Shown: positions 20,246 through 28,121 of the stretch, piece by piece
Layout: every line of letters begins with the position of its first letter
Position numbering within the stretch: position 1 is the stretch's first letter
Source of the DNA: Phytomonospora endophytica
GTDB taxonomy: Bacteria > Actinomycetota > Actinomycetes > Mycobacteriales > Micromonosporaceae
Reading direction: 5' to 3'
Assembly: GCF_014202425.1 (NCBI RefSeq)
Contig: NZ_JACHGT010000010.1
Location: 62,001 to 126,000, forward strand
Length of the DNA: 64,000 nt
Program-made: the position numbers and the translations under genes
Notes under the pieces: model-generated
The model's input: the letters and a program-made list of their open reading frames with translations, nothing else
What the model was told of the DNA's origin: nothing
The model's database searches: none

Positions 20246-20908
20246 TCAGTGTTGGCCGTAGACGTTGCGGTACCGGTCGTGCAGGCTGTCCACATCGGAC
20301 TGCGCGATCCCGGTGGGCTCGCCGAGCTGGCGGGACAGGTGCACGGTGCGGGCGACGTCCTCGCACATCACGGCGGCCTTGACCGCGGCCGTGGCGTCGG
20401 CGCCGATGGTGAAGACCCCGTGGTTGCGCATGAGGACCGCCGGTGAGCGGTGGCCGGCCAAGGTAGCCACGATCCCCTTGCCGATGTCGTCGCCGCCGAT
20501 CAGCGCGAAGGGCCCGGCCGGGATCTCCCCGCCGAACTCGTCGGCCATCGCCGTGAGCACGCACGGGATCGCCTCACCGCGCGCCGCCCACGCCGTGGCG
20601 TAGGTCGAGTGGGTGTGCACGACCCCGCCCACCTCGGGCATGTGCCGGTAGACGTAGGCGTGCGCGGCGGTGTCGCTCGACGGCGACAGCTCCCCTTCGA
20701 CGAGCCTCCCGTCGAGGTCGCACACGACCATCGACTCCGGGGTCAGCGCGGCATAGGAGACGCCGCTGGGTTTGATGACGAACAGGTCGGCGCCCAAGAC
20801 GCGCGCCGAGACGTTCCCGGCGGTCCAGGCCACCAGGCCCCAGGTGATCAGTTCGCGGTGCAGGTCGGCGAGTTCGGCGCGCAGCCGGGACACGGTCGCG
20901 GAGGTCAT
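20246..20908 (-). CDS. araD: L-ribulose-5-phosphate 4-epimerase (class II aldolase fold)
   Basis: A 220-residue zinc enzyme that turns L-ribulose 5-phosphate into D-xylulose 5-phosphate, the last arabinose-specific step before the pentose phosphate pathway. Motifs: the phosphate-binding TAGNVSAR and KPSGVSY in the first 55 residues, zinc histidines in VVHTHSTYATAWA, and RNHGVFTIG towards the C-terminus. The ATG at 20908 overlaps the ribulokinase stop (ATGA at 20905-20908). The long open frame upstream of this start is antisense coincidence within araB. Confidence 0.92.
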   Translation of the reverse strand: MTSATVSRLRAELADLHRELITWGLVAWTAGNVSARVLGADLFVIKPSGVSYAALTPESMVVCDLDGRLVEGELSPSSDTAAHAYVYRHMPEVGGVVHTHSTYATAWAARGEAIPCVLTAMADEFGGEIPAGPFALIGGDDIGKGIVATLAGHRSPAVLMRNHGVFTIGADATAAVKAAVMCEDVARTVHLSRQLGEPTGIAQSDVDSLHDRYRNVYGQH

Positions 20909-22566
20909 GCCTTCTGGGCCTCGTTTCTGATGCGGCGGAGGCGGTGCAGGACGTCGCTGCCGCCCCGCCCGAAGTGGTCGTGGAGCCGCCGGTACTCGGC
21001 GTAGAGCGCGTCGTAGGCCGCGGCCCGCTCGGGGTCGGGGAGGTAGGCGCCGGAGTGGACGCGGCCCATCGCCGCCGAGGCGGCGTGCACGTCGGGGTAC
21101 GCGTCGGCGGCCACGGCGGCGTGGATCGCCGAGCCGAGCGCCGGTCCCTGTTCGGATCCGATGACCGACAGGGGCTTTCCGGTCACGTCGGCGTAGATCC
21201 GCATCAGCAGCGGGTTGCGCAGCAGCCCACCGGCGATGACCAGCTCCTCGACCGGCACCCCGGCGGCCTCGAAGGCCTCGATGATCGTGCGGGTCCCGAA
21301 GGCCGTCGCCTCCAGCAGCGCCAGGTAGACGTCCTCGGGACGGGTCGCCAGGGTCAGCCCGACGATCACGCCGGACAACTCGTGGTCGACCAAGACCGAG
21401 CGGTTGCCGTTGTGCCAGTCGAGCGCGACGAGACCGTGCTCGCCGACGCGCCGCCCGGCGGCGAGTTCGCTGAGGTGCTCGTGGGCGGAGCGGCCGAGTC
21501 GTGCGGCCTCCTCGGTGTAGGAGGCGGGCAGCGAGGTCTCGGTGAACCACGCGAAGATGTCGCCGACGCCGCTCTGCCCGGCCTCGTATCCCCAGGCGCC
21601 GGTGACGATCCCGTCCGCGACGACCCCGCACATGCCGGGGATCTCGGCGGGTCCCTCCCCGTTCATGACGTGGCAGGTGGAGGTGCCCATGATCGCGACC
21701 ATGCGGCCCGGTGCGAGCGCCTTGGCGGCGGGCACGGTGACGTGGGCGTCGACGTTCCCGACGGCCACGGCGATCCCGGCGGGCAGGCCGGTCCACGCGG
21801 CGGCCTCCGCGGAGAGTCCACCGGCGCGGGCGCCCTGCGGGGACAGCGGGAAGGCGAGTTTGCCGGTGACGAAGTCGCCGAAGCCGGGGTGCAGGGCGGC
21901 GAGGTAGTCCTCATCGGGCCAGGCGCCGTCCTGGTGGACGCCCTTGTACCCGGCGACGCAGACTCCGCGGTTCTCGGCCCCGGTCAGCCGCCACACGATC
22001 CAGTCGGCGGCCTCGATCCACCGCTCGGCGCGCGCGTAGAGCTCGGGGTCCTCCTCCAGTAGCTGGAGTCCTTTCGCGAACTGCCATTCGGCCGAGACCT
22101 TCCCGCCGTAGCGGCCGATCCACGGCTCGCCGCGCTGGTGGGCGAGGGCGTTGATGCGCTCGGCCTGGTCCTGGGCGGCGTGGTGCTTCCACAGCTTCGG
22201 GTAGGCGTGCGGCCGGTCGGCGTACTCGGGAAGGAGGCACAGGGGCGTCCCGTCGGTGAGCGTCGGCAGGACCGTCGAGGCGGTGAAGTCGGTGGCGATG
22301 CCGATGACCTCGCGCGGATCGACACCGGCGTCGGCGATCGCGGCCGGCACGGCCGTGCGCAGGACGTCGACGTAGTCGCGCGGGTCCTGGAGCGCCCAGT
22401 CCGGCGGCAGCGCCCGGCCGCTCGCCGGGAGAACCCGGTCGATGACCCCGTGGGCGTAGTCGCTCACGCCGGTGCCGAGTTCGGTCCCGTCGGCGACCCG
22501 GACGACCAGCGCCCGTCCGGAGAGGGTGCCGAAGTCGACTCCGACGACGTAGCGGTCGCTTGTCAT
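20905..22566 (-). CDS. araB: L-ribulokinase (FGGY family)
   Basis: A 553-residue sugar kinase phosphorylating L-ribulose at C5. The N-terminal FGGY ATPase motif GVDFGTLSGRA is at about 9-19, which is the ribulokinase form. WIEAADWIVWRLTG, the C-terminal nucleotide-binding GGLLRNPLLMRIYADV and GPALGSAIHAAV complete the fold. Length agrees with AraB. Its ATG overlaps the regulator stop (ATGA at 22563-22566) and its stop overlaps araD, so regulator, kinase and epimerase are translationally coupled. Confidence 0.93.
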   Translation of the reverse strand: MTSDRYVVGVDFGTLSGRALVVRVADGTELGTGVSDYAHGVIDRVLPASGRALPPDWALQDPRDYVDVLRTAVPAAIADAGVDPREVIGIATDFTASTVLPTLTDGTPLCLLPEYADRPHAYPKLWKHHAAQDQAERINALAHQRGEPWIGRYGGKVSAEWQFAKGLQLLEEDPELYARAERWIEAADWIVWRLTGAENRGVCVAGYKGVHQDGAWPDEDYLAALHPGFGDFVTGKLAFPLSPQGARAGGLSAEAAAWTGLPAGIAVAVGNVDAHVTVPAAKALAPGRMVAIMGTSTCHVMNGEGPAEIPGMCGVVADGIVTGAWGYEAGQSGVGDIFAWFTETSLPASYTEEAARLGRSAHEHLSELAAGRRVGEHGLVALDWHNGNRSVLVDHELSGVIVGLTLATRPEDVYLALLEATAFGTRTIIEAFEAAGVPVEELVIAGGLLRNPLLMRIYADVTGKPLSVIGSEQGPALGSAIHAAVAADAYPDVHAASAAMGRVHSGAYLPDPERAAAYDALYAEYRRLHDHFGRGGSDVLHRLRRIRNEAQKA

Positions 22567-23618
22567 GCGCGCCTTCCTTCACGGGCGGCCGCACCGGGCG
22601 GGGCGGTGCTCGCCCGGACGGTGAGGGTGGGGACGGTCGAGACGTGCCGGTGGCCGGGTGCCCGGCCTTCCAGCTGCTCCAGCAGCAGGGCGAGGCCCTG
22701 GCGGCCGATCTCGGCGAAGTCCTGCCGGACGGTCGTCAGCGGGGGAGTGAAGTAGGCCGACTCGGGGGCGTCGTCGAAGCCGACGACGCTGACCTCGCCC
22801 GGCACGGGCACGCCCGCCTCGTGCAGCGCGAGCAGCGCGCCGAGGGCCATCAGGTCGTTGCCGGCGAACAGCGCGGTCAGGCCTGGACGGGCGAGGAGCC
22901 GGCCGGTCGCGGCGTATCCGGACTTCGCCGTCCAGTCGCCGCGCTCGACGGGCGGCACCGGGCGGGCGGCGGCTTCGAGGGCGTCGCGCCAGCCGCGTTC
23001 GCGTTCGGGGGCCTCGTACCAGTCGGCGGGACCGGCGATGTGCGCGACGGTCTCGTGGCCGAGGGCGAGGAGGTGCTCGACGGCCTGGCGTGCGCCGAGG
23101 TACTGGTCGACGGCGGCGGTCGGAATGGTGCCGCTGCATCCTTCGACGGCGACGATCGGGACGTCGGGCACGTGCGTGAGGGCGTTCATCGTGGCGATGT
23201 GCGGGATGATCGCGACGATCCCGGCGACGGCCTGGCCGGTGAGGAAGTCGGCGGCCTCGCCGAGCGCGCGGGCCGTCAGGTCCGGGAGATGGACGATGCT
23301 GACGGCGTATCCGGCGTCGCGGGCGCTGCGTTCGACCGCGGTGAGCACCGAGACCGGACCGTAGAAGGCGGTGTCCATGGAGATCACGCCGAGCAGCCGG
23401 GTCCGGCCGGTGACCAGCGCCCGCGCGGCCACGTTCGGCCGGTAGGCCAGCGACTCCATCGCCTTGAGCACGCGCTCGCGGGTGTGGTCCCGGACGGCGG
23501 GGTGGCCGTTGATGACGCGGGAGACGGTGGTGTGGGAGACCCCGGCGAGGCGGGCGACGTCGGCCATCACCGCGGGTCGGACGTCGGGGCGTCCGTGCGG
23601 GGGCTCGATGTCGACCAT
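22563..23618 (-). CDS. araR: LacI-family repressor of the arabinose operon
   Basis: A 351-residue LacI regulator, first gene of the arabinose operon. DNA-binding domain at about 17-65 (MADVARLAGVSHTTVSRVIN, AYRPNVAARALVTGRTR) and an effector domain ending SVVGFDDAPESAYFTPPLTT. GGAG lies six bases before the ATG. Being cotranscribed with its targets, it should autoregulate through the two operators at 23647-23675, with arabinose or a derivative as inducer. The name araR is functional only: the well-known AraR of Bacillus has a GntR DNA-binding domain, which this protein lacks. Confidence 0.88.
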   Translation of the reverse strand: MVDIEPPHGRPDVRPAVMADVARLAGVSHTTVSRVINGHPAVRDHTRERVLKAMESLAYRPNVAARALVTGRTRLLGVISMDTAFYGPVSVLTAVERSARDAGYAVSIVHLPDLTARALGEAADFLTGQAVAGIVAIIPHIATMNALTHVPDVPIVAVEGCSGTIPTAAVDQYLGARQAVEHLLALGHETVAHIAGPADWYEAPERERGWRDALEAAARPVPPVERGDWTAKSGYAATGRLLARPGLTALFAGNDLMALGALLALHEAGVPVPGEVSVVGFDDAPESAYFTPPLTTVRQDFAEIGRQGLALLLEQLEGRAPGHRHVSTVPTLTVRASTAPPGAAAREGRRA

Positions 23619-23646
23619 GGTTCTCCGGTTCGCTGTCAGACGGCGG

Positions 23647-23690
23647 TGTTAGCGCTCACATTGTTAACGCGAACATTCGTCGTGTGTCAA
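23647..23690 (-). promoter_or_regulatory. Arabinose operon promoter with two tandem LacI operators
   Basis: On the minus strand a consensus -35 TTGACA (23690-23685) is followed after 17 bases by TTAACA (23667-23662) as -10. Two 14-bp operators of the form TGTnnGCGnTAACA lie at 23675-23662 (TGTTCGCGTTAACA, over the -10) and 23660-23647 (TGTGAGCGCTAACA, over the start site), 15 bases apart. Both match LacI-family half-sites. Repressor binding would directly occlude the promoter. Confidence 0.75.
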
Positions 23691-23826
23691 GAAGGTGTTG
23701 GTGAGGTTTCCAGGCGCAGCATGGATCCGCGCCCTCGAAATGAGGTGCAAAGTGGATCAAACAACCGTCGAAGGTATGCAACGAATCGGTAACGGGGGTG
23801 TTCAGTCGTCCAACCCCTCGGTTGGA

Positions 23827-23840
23827 TGTGAGCGTTCACC
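23827..23840. promoter_or_regulatory. Outlying LacI-type operator TGTGAGCGTTCACC
   Basis: This near-palindrome shares TGTGAGCG with one of the proximal operators and lies about 150-180 bases upstream of them. It would be well placed for repression by looping, or could serve the LacI paralogue at 13699. Confidence 0.5.
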
Positions 23841-23876
23841 GGACTCGTGCGCGGCAAGGTTCCCCGCGCACGGAAA

Positions 23877-23918
23877 CGGCCACCGCCGAACGGGTCCCGG
23901 CCCGTTCGGCGGTGGCCG
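23877..23918 (-). terminator. Rho-independent terminator of the GH16 gene
   Basis: An uninterrupted 18-bp stem (23877-23894 with 23901-23918) and 6-base loop begins 15 bases after the GH16 stop. On the minus strand it is followed by TTT, giving a short U tract. Confidence 0.8.
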
Positions 23919-23932
23919 CCTTCAACGTGCGC

Positions 23933-25117
23933 TCAGCAGCGCCCGAGGTCCTCCCAGACGCCCGTCCAGCCCGGCTCGGAACCCTGGCTCCACCACTTGG
24001 AGCGCCACAGGTGGGCGCCGTCGCCGGACGGCGGTCCGGCGGGGTCGCCGTACTTGCTGCGTTCGTGGACGACCAGTGAGCCGCCCTGGTAGACGCTCCC
24101 GAAGCTCCACCGGGGAGCGTCGTCGCAGTCGGTCGGCTGACCCGTCGGCGACGTGGTCGGCGAGGTCGTCGCCGTCGGGGACGGCCCGGTGCAGGGACCG
24201 CCGCTGTCGACGGTGTCCAGGAAGGCCGTGCCCGCCTGCCGGTAGGCGGCCGCCTTCGCCGTCACCTGGGCGGGCGAGAAGACCCCGCCTTTGGCGTAGT
24301 ACACCCAGTCGACCTGCTCCACATAGGTGCTCGCCGCGCCGGTGTGGCCCGCGGTGTCGATGAACCACAGGTTGAAGTTGATCGTCATCGTCTGCCGTGG
24401 GTAGTACTTCCCGGAGTGGTCGCCGACCAGGACCCCGTCGATGTAGTACTTCACGTGCCCGCCGGAGACCTGCGCGACCAGGTCGTGCCAGCCGTTGAAG
24501 CTCTGGTACTGCTGCGAATGCACGTTGTCGGCGAACCACGGATCGGCGCGGTAGGTGTACCAGGTCGTCTGGTAGTTCACCGGCCCCTGCTCACCCCAGC
24601 CGCCGTTGGGCAGGTACTCGGTGAAGTCGAGCTCGCTGTAGGTCGGGTCGAGATCGCCGTTGAGCGGGCTGATCGTGAAGAAGGTCTGGACGATGTGGTC
24701 GCCGTCGGCGCCCGAGGCGGGCGTGTCGGCGAAGCGGATCCGGCTGGCGTAGGTGCCCTCGAAATAGCGCTTCCGGCTCGTGTAGAGCTCCGCCTGCCGG
24801 GTTCCGGCGCCGGTGCCGTCGGTGCTCGCCGACATCTGCATGATCCCGTTCGACGGGAAGGTGATCTGCGCCGGCGACCAGGTCGCGCCCGGGACGCCGG
24901 GGCCGCCGGCGTAGGAACGGGGGACCCAGCCGTGCGCGCTGAGCGCGGGATCGCTCGCGGACGTGTAGTTGAAGTCGTCGAAGAGGGTGCCGCATTCGGC
25001 GGCGGCCGCGGGTTCGCCGGCCACGGCGGTGGTCATGGCGACGCCGGTCAGGGACGCGGCGATTAAGACCGCGGCGAGGCCGAGGGTGCCGGATCGGTTG
25101 CTGCGTAAGGGTGACAT
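23933..25117 (-). CDS. Secreted GH16-family glycoside hydrolase with C-terminal CBM5/12 chitin-binding module
   Basis: A 394-residue exported enzyme: signal peptide about 1-40 ending AAAAE, GH16 beta-jelly-roll about 42-300 with the catalytic signature ELDFTE (E-x-D-x-x-E), a Thr/Pro/Ser linker about 308-330, and a C-terminal CBM5/12-like module with the aromatic ladder WSFGSVYQGG and SKWWSQGSEPG. GH16 enzymes cut beta-1,3/1,4-glucans, galactans or, in some branches, act on chitin-containing walls; the chitin-binding module points to fungal walls. Codon 18, in the signal peptide, is a TTA. The RpiR gene ends ten bases upstream on the same strand and overlaps its ribosome-binding site, so they are probably one transcript. 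Confidence 0.87.
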   Translation of the reverse strand: MSPLRSNRSGTLGLAAVLIAASLTGVAMTTAVAGEPAAAAECGTLFDDFNYTSASDPALSAHGWVPRSYAGGPGVPGATWSPAQITFPSNGIMQMSASTDGTGAGTRQAELYTSRKRYFEGTYASRIRFADTPASGADGDHIVQTFFTISPLNGDLDPTYSELDFTEYLPNGGWGEQGPVNYQTTWYTYRADPWFADNVHSQQYQSFNGWHDLVAQVSGGHVKYYIDGVLVGDHSGKYYPRQTMTINFNLWFIDTAGHTGAASTYVEQVDWVYYAKGGVFSPAQVTAKAAAYRQAGTAFLDTVDSGGPCTGPSPTATTSPTTSPTGQPTDCDDAPRWSFGSVYQGGSLVVHERSKYGDPAGPPSGDGAHLWRSKWWSQGSEPGWTGVWEDLGRC

Positions 25118-25127
25118 GGGGGAGTCC

Positions 25128-26048
25128 TCACGGTTGGGGACGGTCGGGCCGCGCCGGTGCGGCCCGTGGCTTGGAGCGGCCGGGTTCGGCGACGCGATGG
25201 GCGGCGACGGCTCGGACGGTGACCTGGAGGGCTTCGGCGGTGCGCTCGTAGGTGCGCTGCGCGACGGCGATGTAGATGAGGTCGAGGACCAGCAGCTGGG
25301 AATGCAGCGCCGACAGGGCCGCCAGCCGGAAGGTCGTCTCGTGCACCGAGGTGGTGAGCACGACGTCGGCGACCTCGGCCAGCGGCGAACGGCCGAAGGA
25401 CGTGACCGCGACGGTGAGCGCGCCGTGGTCGGCGGCCTCCGAGAGCGTCTCGATGACCTCGCGGGTGCGGCCCGAATGGGACAGTCCGAAGGCGACGTCG
25501 CCGGGCCCGAGGAGGGCGGCGTTGGTCAGCGCGCTGTGCGAGTCGGGCCGGAACCAGACCGGGACGCGGATGCGTTCGAGGCGGAAGGCCATCTCGCGCC
25601 CGGCCGTGCCGCTGCTGCCCATGCCGAACAGCTCGACGCGACTCGCGCCCGCGACGGCCTCGGCGACCCGCTCCACGGCCGCGGTGTCGACGCTCGCGGC
25701 GGTCGCCTGAATGGCGCGCGTGTCGGCGGTGGCGACGACGTCGAGGACGCGGTCCATCGAGTCGCCGGGAGCGATGTCGGCGCTGATGTCGGTGCGCCAG
25801 CGGGCCTGCTCGGCGCGGCCGGTCTCGGTGGCGATGGCGACGCGGAGTTTGGCGTAGCCGGTGAAGCCGAGCAGGCGGCTGAAGCGGGTGACCGTCGCCG
25901 TCGACGTGCCCGCGCGCTCGGCGAGGTCGACGATCCCGGCGTTGGCGGCGGCCTCGGGGGCGTCGGTGATGATCCGCGCGATCCGCGCCATCGCCTCGGG
26001 CATCGTCGGGCCTTCGATGCGCAGCCTGCCGAGGAGTCCGCCGCTCAT
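25128..26048 (-). CDS. MurR/RpiR-family transcriptional regulator (HTH plus SIS domain)
   Basis: A 306-residue regulator with an N-terminal HTH_6 domain (about 10-85; DLAERAGTSTATVTRFSRLL is the recognition region) and a sugar isomerase (SIS) domain about 120-250 with VELFGMGSSGTAG and FGLSHSGRTREVIE. Such proteins sense phosphorylated sugars, often amino-sugar phosphates. I start at the ATG 26048, which has AAAGGA nine bases ahead; earlier in-frame codons overlap that site. It is divergent from an N-acetylglucosamine-kinase-like gene and precedes the GH16 gene, so it probably links extracellular chitin or glucan cleavage with amino-sugar phosphorylation. Confidence 0.87.
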   Translation of the reverse strand: MSGGLLGRLRIEGPTMPEAMARIARIITDAPEAAANAGIVDLAERAGTSTATVTRFSRLLGFTGYAKLRVAIATETGRAEQARWRTDISADIAPGDSMDRVLDVVATADTRAIQATAASVDTAAVERVAEAVAGASRVELFGMGSSGTAGREMAFRLERIRVPVWFRPDSHSALTNAALLGPGDVAFGLSHSGRTREVIETLSEAADHGALTVAVTSFGRSPLAEVADVVLTTSVHETTFRLAALSALHSQLLVLDLIYIAVAQRTYERTAEALQVTVRAVAAHRVAEPGRSKPRAAPARPDRPQP

Positions 26049-26080
26049 GACGGTCATTCCTTTCATTGATGCATCGAGAT

Positions 26081-26099
26081 GATGAAAATAAGTTACATC
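26081..26099. promoter_or_regulatory. RpiR-type operator between divergent genes
   Basis: GATGAAAATAAGTTACATC is an imperfect dyad with GATG/CATC arms in an otherwise GC-rich gap, 32 bases from the RpiR start and 47 from the kinase start. TGAAA-n-TTaCA patterns of this kind are common beside RpiR genes. It could control both directions. Confidence 0.5.
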
Positions 26100-26146
26100 T
26101 GGAAAGGAACCTGGTCAACGCCTCGTGAACATGCTTCGATCGCGGC

Positions 26147-27124
26147 ATGGAACTCGTCCTCGGCGTCGACGCCGGCGGAACGGCGACCCGAGCGGTCGCC
26201 GCGACCCGCGCCGGCCACGTCGTCGGCCGGGGCGCGGCCGGACCCGGAAACCCCATCGCCGTCGGCAATCACGCCGCCGCCGACGCCCTGGCCACCGCCG
26301 TCGGCGAAGCCCTGTCCGGCCAGGACGCCTCCCTGGTCACCTCCGCCGCCGTCGCCCTGGCCGGAGCCGCCCGCCTGGAGGATCCCACCGCCGTCGCCGT
26401 CTACGCCTCCCGCTGGTCGGCCCTCGGACTCACCTGCGACATGCCCGTCGTCCCCGACGTGATCACGGCCTTCACCGCCGCCACCCCGTCACCCGACGGG
26501 ACCGTCCTCATCGCCGGAACCGGCGCCGTCGCCGCCCGGATCACCTCCTGGCGCGTCACCCGCACCGCCGACGGCCACGGCTGGTTACTCGGCGACGAGG
26601 GATCGGGACTCTGGCTCGGCCTGACCGCCGTCCGGCGCGTCGCGCGGATCTGGACCCGCGCCACCTTCGAACCCCGGGCACTGCCCGCCATCGTCGGCCT
26701 CGTCGCCGCGCACGCCGACGCCCCCACCGCCGACGCACTCGTCGACTGGGCGCACCAGGTGCCGCGCAGCCGGATCGCCGCGCTCGCCCCCGCCGTCTGC
26801 GCCTCCGCCGACGACGGCGACCCCGACTGCCGGGCGATCGTCGCCGAAGCCGCCACCCGCCTCCTCGCGACCCTCGACGAACTCGGCTCCCCACCAGGCC
26901 CGGTCGTGCTCGCCGGCGGACTGCTCACCGCCGACACCGCCGTCCGCCGCGCCCTGCTCGAAGCCCTCGCACGCCGCCGAACCCCGACCCTCACCGGCCA
27001 CGACGCCGCCATCGGCGCGGCCTGGCTCGCGGCCCGCGCGACCGGCGACCCCGACGGCGGGCGGGGGCTGCACGCGGCGCTGCTCACCCCGCCAGCCGCT
27101 CCACCACCAACATCCCCCCGATGA
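26147..27124 (+). CDS. N-acetylglucosamine kinase-like protein (BadF/BadG/BcrA/BcrD ATPase family)
   Basis: A 325-residue actin-fold sugar kinase: phosphate-1 motif LGVDAGGTATRAVA at about 4-17, IAGTGAVA around 122, GWLLGDEGSGLWLG around 145-158 and the adenosine motif PVVLAGGLL near 252. These are the signatures of NAGK-type members of the BadF family, which phosphorylate GlcNAc or related sugars. Codon 147 is TTA, a rare codon here. It is divergent from the RpiR regulator. Its last 41 bases overlap the convergent LysE remnant. Confidence 0.82.
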   Translation: MELVLGVDAGGTATRAVAATRAGHVVGRGAAGPGNPIAVGNHAAADALATAVGEALSGQDASLVTSAAVALAGAARLEDPTAVAVYASRWSALGLTCDMPVVPDVITAFTAATPSPDGTVLIAGTGAVAARITSWRVTRTADGHGWLLGDEGSGLWLGLTAVRRVARIWTRATFEPRALPAIVGLVAAHADAPTADALVDWAHQVPRSRIAALAPAVCASADDGDPDCRAIVAEAATRLLATLDELGSPPGPVVLAGGLLTADTAVRRALLEALARRRTPTLTGHDAAIGAAWLAARATGDPDGGRGLHAALLTPPAAPPPTSPR

Positions 27125-27356
27125 CCACCATCGCCGCACCCGACACCCGGCCGAGCCCGCGAGCGCCGGCCGGGCGGGCGCGCAGCACCGTCCGGGCGAG
27201 CAGGCCCATGCCGGTGTGGAACACCGCGCAGGTGAGCGCGAAAGCGAGGCCGAGGACGGCGATCTGAGCGGCGACCGGCCAGTCGGCGGCCGGGTCGGTG
27301 AACGGCGGCAGCAGCGCCACGAAGATGAGCAGCTCCTTGGGGTTGAGACCGCTCAC
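27084..27356 (-). pseudogene. LysE-type translocator remnant (C-terminal third only)
   Basis: About 90 codons match the C-terminal part of LysE/RhtB exporters: GLNPKELLIFVALLPPFTDP, then two hydrophobic helices ending VVIGGMLVVERLAG. The N-terminal half with the usual TPGP signature and first helices is missing. The open frame upstream to 27473 has no LysE likeness and runs into the leader of the next gene. A complete LysE paralogue exists at 43308. I read it as a truncated relic; the ends are approximate at the 5' side. Confidence 0.6.
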
Positions 27357-27499
27357 CCTCACCGCATGACCGAATCGGGCCGAGCGGGTTCCCGGAGCGC
27401 CCCGCACGCCCCCGCGACCGGCCATAGACTGCCCTTGATCCAAGTCCTCGTGACCGCGCGCCTTCGGCGCCAAGGGACACGAGGACGGGAGGGGCGGAC

Positions 27500-27934
27500 G
27501 TGGGACCTGAGTCAGCGCGCGAAGACGAGGGCGAACCTCGACACACGAGGGAGCTGCCGTCTGCCGAAGCCCTGCGGCTGCTCGCCGGGGCTTCGTACGG
27601 ACGGATCGTGTTCACCCTCGACGCGACGCCGACGCTCCGCGTCGTGAACCACGTCGTCGACGACGGCCGCATCGTCTTCCGCACCCATCCGGCCGGCGGG
27701 ATCGCCGCGGGCCTCGCGCCTTTCGAGAACGCCGTGGTCGCCTTCGAGGCCGACCAGATCGACGCCGCGACCCGCCTCGGCTGGACCGCGATCGCCACCG
27801 GCCCGGCACGACCGGTCACCGACGTCGACGAGCTGGTCAAGTACACGCGCCTGCTCGCACCCTGGGCGGCCGGGCCCAGGCACGCCGTCATCGCCATCGA
27901 GCCGCGGACCGTGACCGGAATGCGCCTGGAATGA
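27500..27934 (+). CDS. Pyridoxamine 5'-phosphate oxidase-like flavin/F420-binding split-barrel protein
   Basis: A 144-residue protein with the small split-barrel pattern of PNPOx-like (Pyridox_ox_2) proteins: ALRLLAGASYGRIVFTLD, RVVNHVVDDGRIVFRTHPA, NAVVAFEADQID and a final HAVIAIEPRTVTGMRLE. In actinobacteria these bind FMN, F420 or heme; the cofactor cannot be decided here. It starts with GTG behind GGGAGGGG. It stands alone between the LysE remnant and a secreted small protein. Confidence 0.75.
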   Translation: MGPESAREDEGEPRHTRELPSAEALRLLAGASYGRIVFTLDATPTLRVVNHVVDDGRIVFRTHPAGGIAAGLAPFENAVVAFEADQIDAATRLGWTAIATGPARPVTDVDELVKYTRLLAPWAAGPRHAVIAIEPRTVTGMRLE

Positions 27935-28121
27935 CCGGCGCGGCGTTTCAGCCGTGAAGCAGGTCCTCCACGACCGGCCGCCCTCGGCGTGGATCAAAGC
28001 GCACACCAGACCGCACAACGCGCGAAAAGGATCAACCCGGGACAACCATTCGCGGCGCCCACGGGGTTATCTCGGAGGCGGGCCGACCGGCCCGCGCCGA
28101 CTCACCTCGAAGGCGGAACAC

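Larger units (their letters stand above)
23619..23932. other. 314-base intergenic region: araR promoter, three LacI-type operators, GH16 terminator
   Basis: No gene is seen here. From low to high coordinate it holds the araR 5' leader, tandem operators and promoter (23647-23690), about 130 bases of less GC-rich sequence with no recognised element, an outlying operator (23827-23840) and the terminator hairpin of the GH16 gene. Confidence 0.7.

Noticed and set aside
18821-20446. 541-codon open frame on the plus strand
   Set aside because: Antisense to araA and the end of araD; no recognisable domain.
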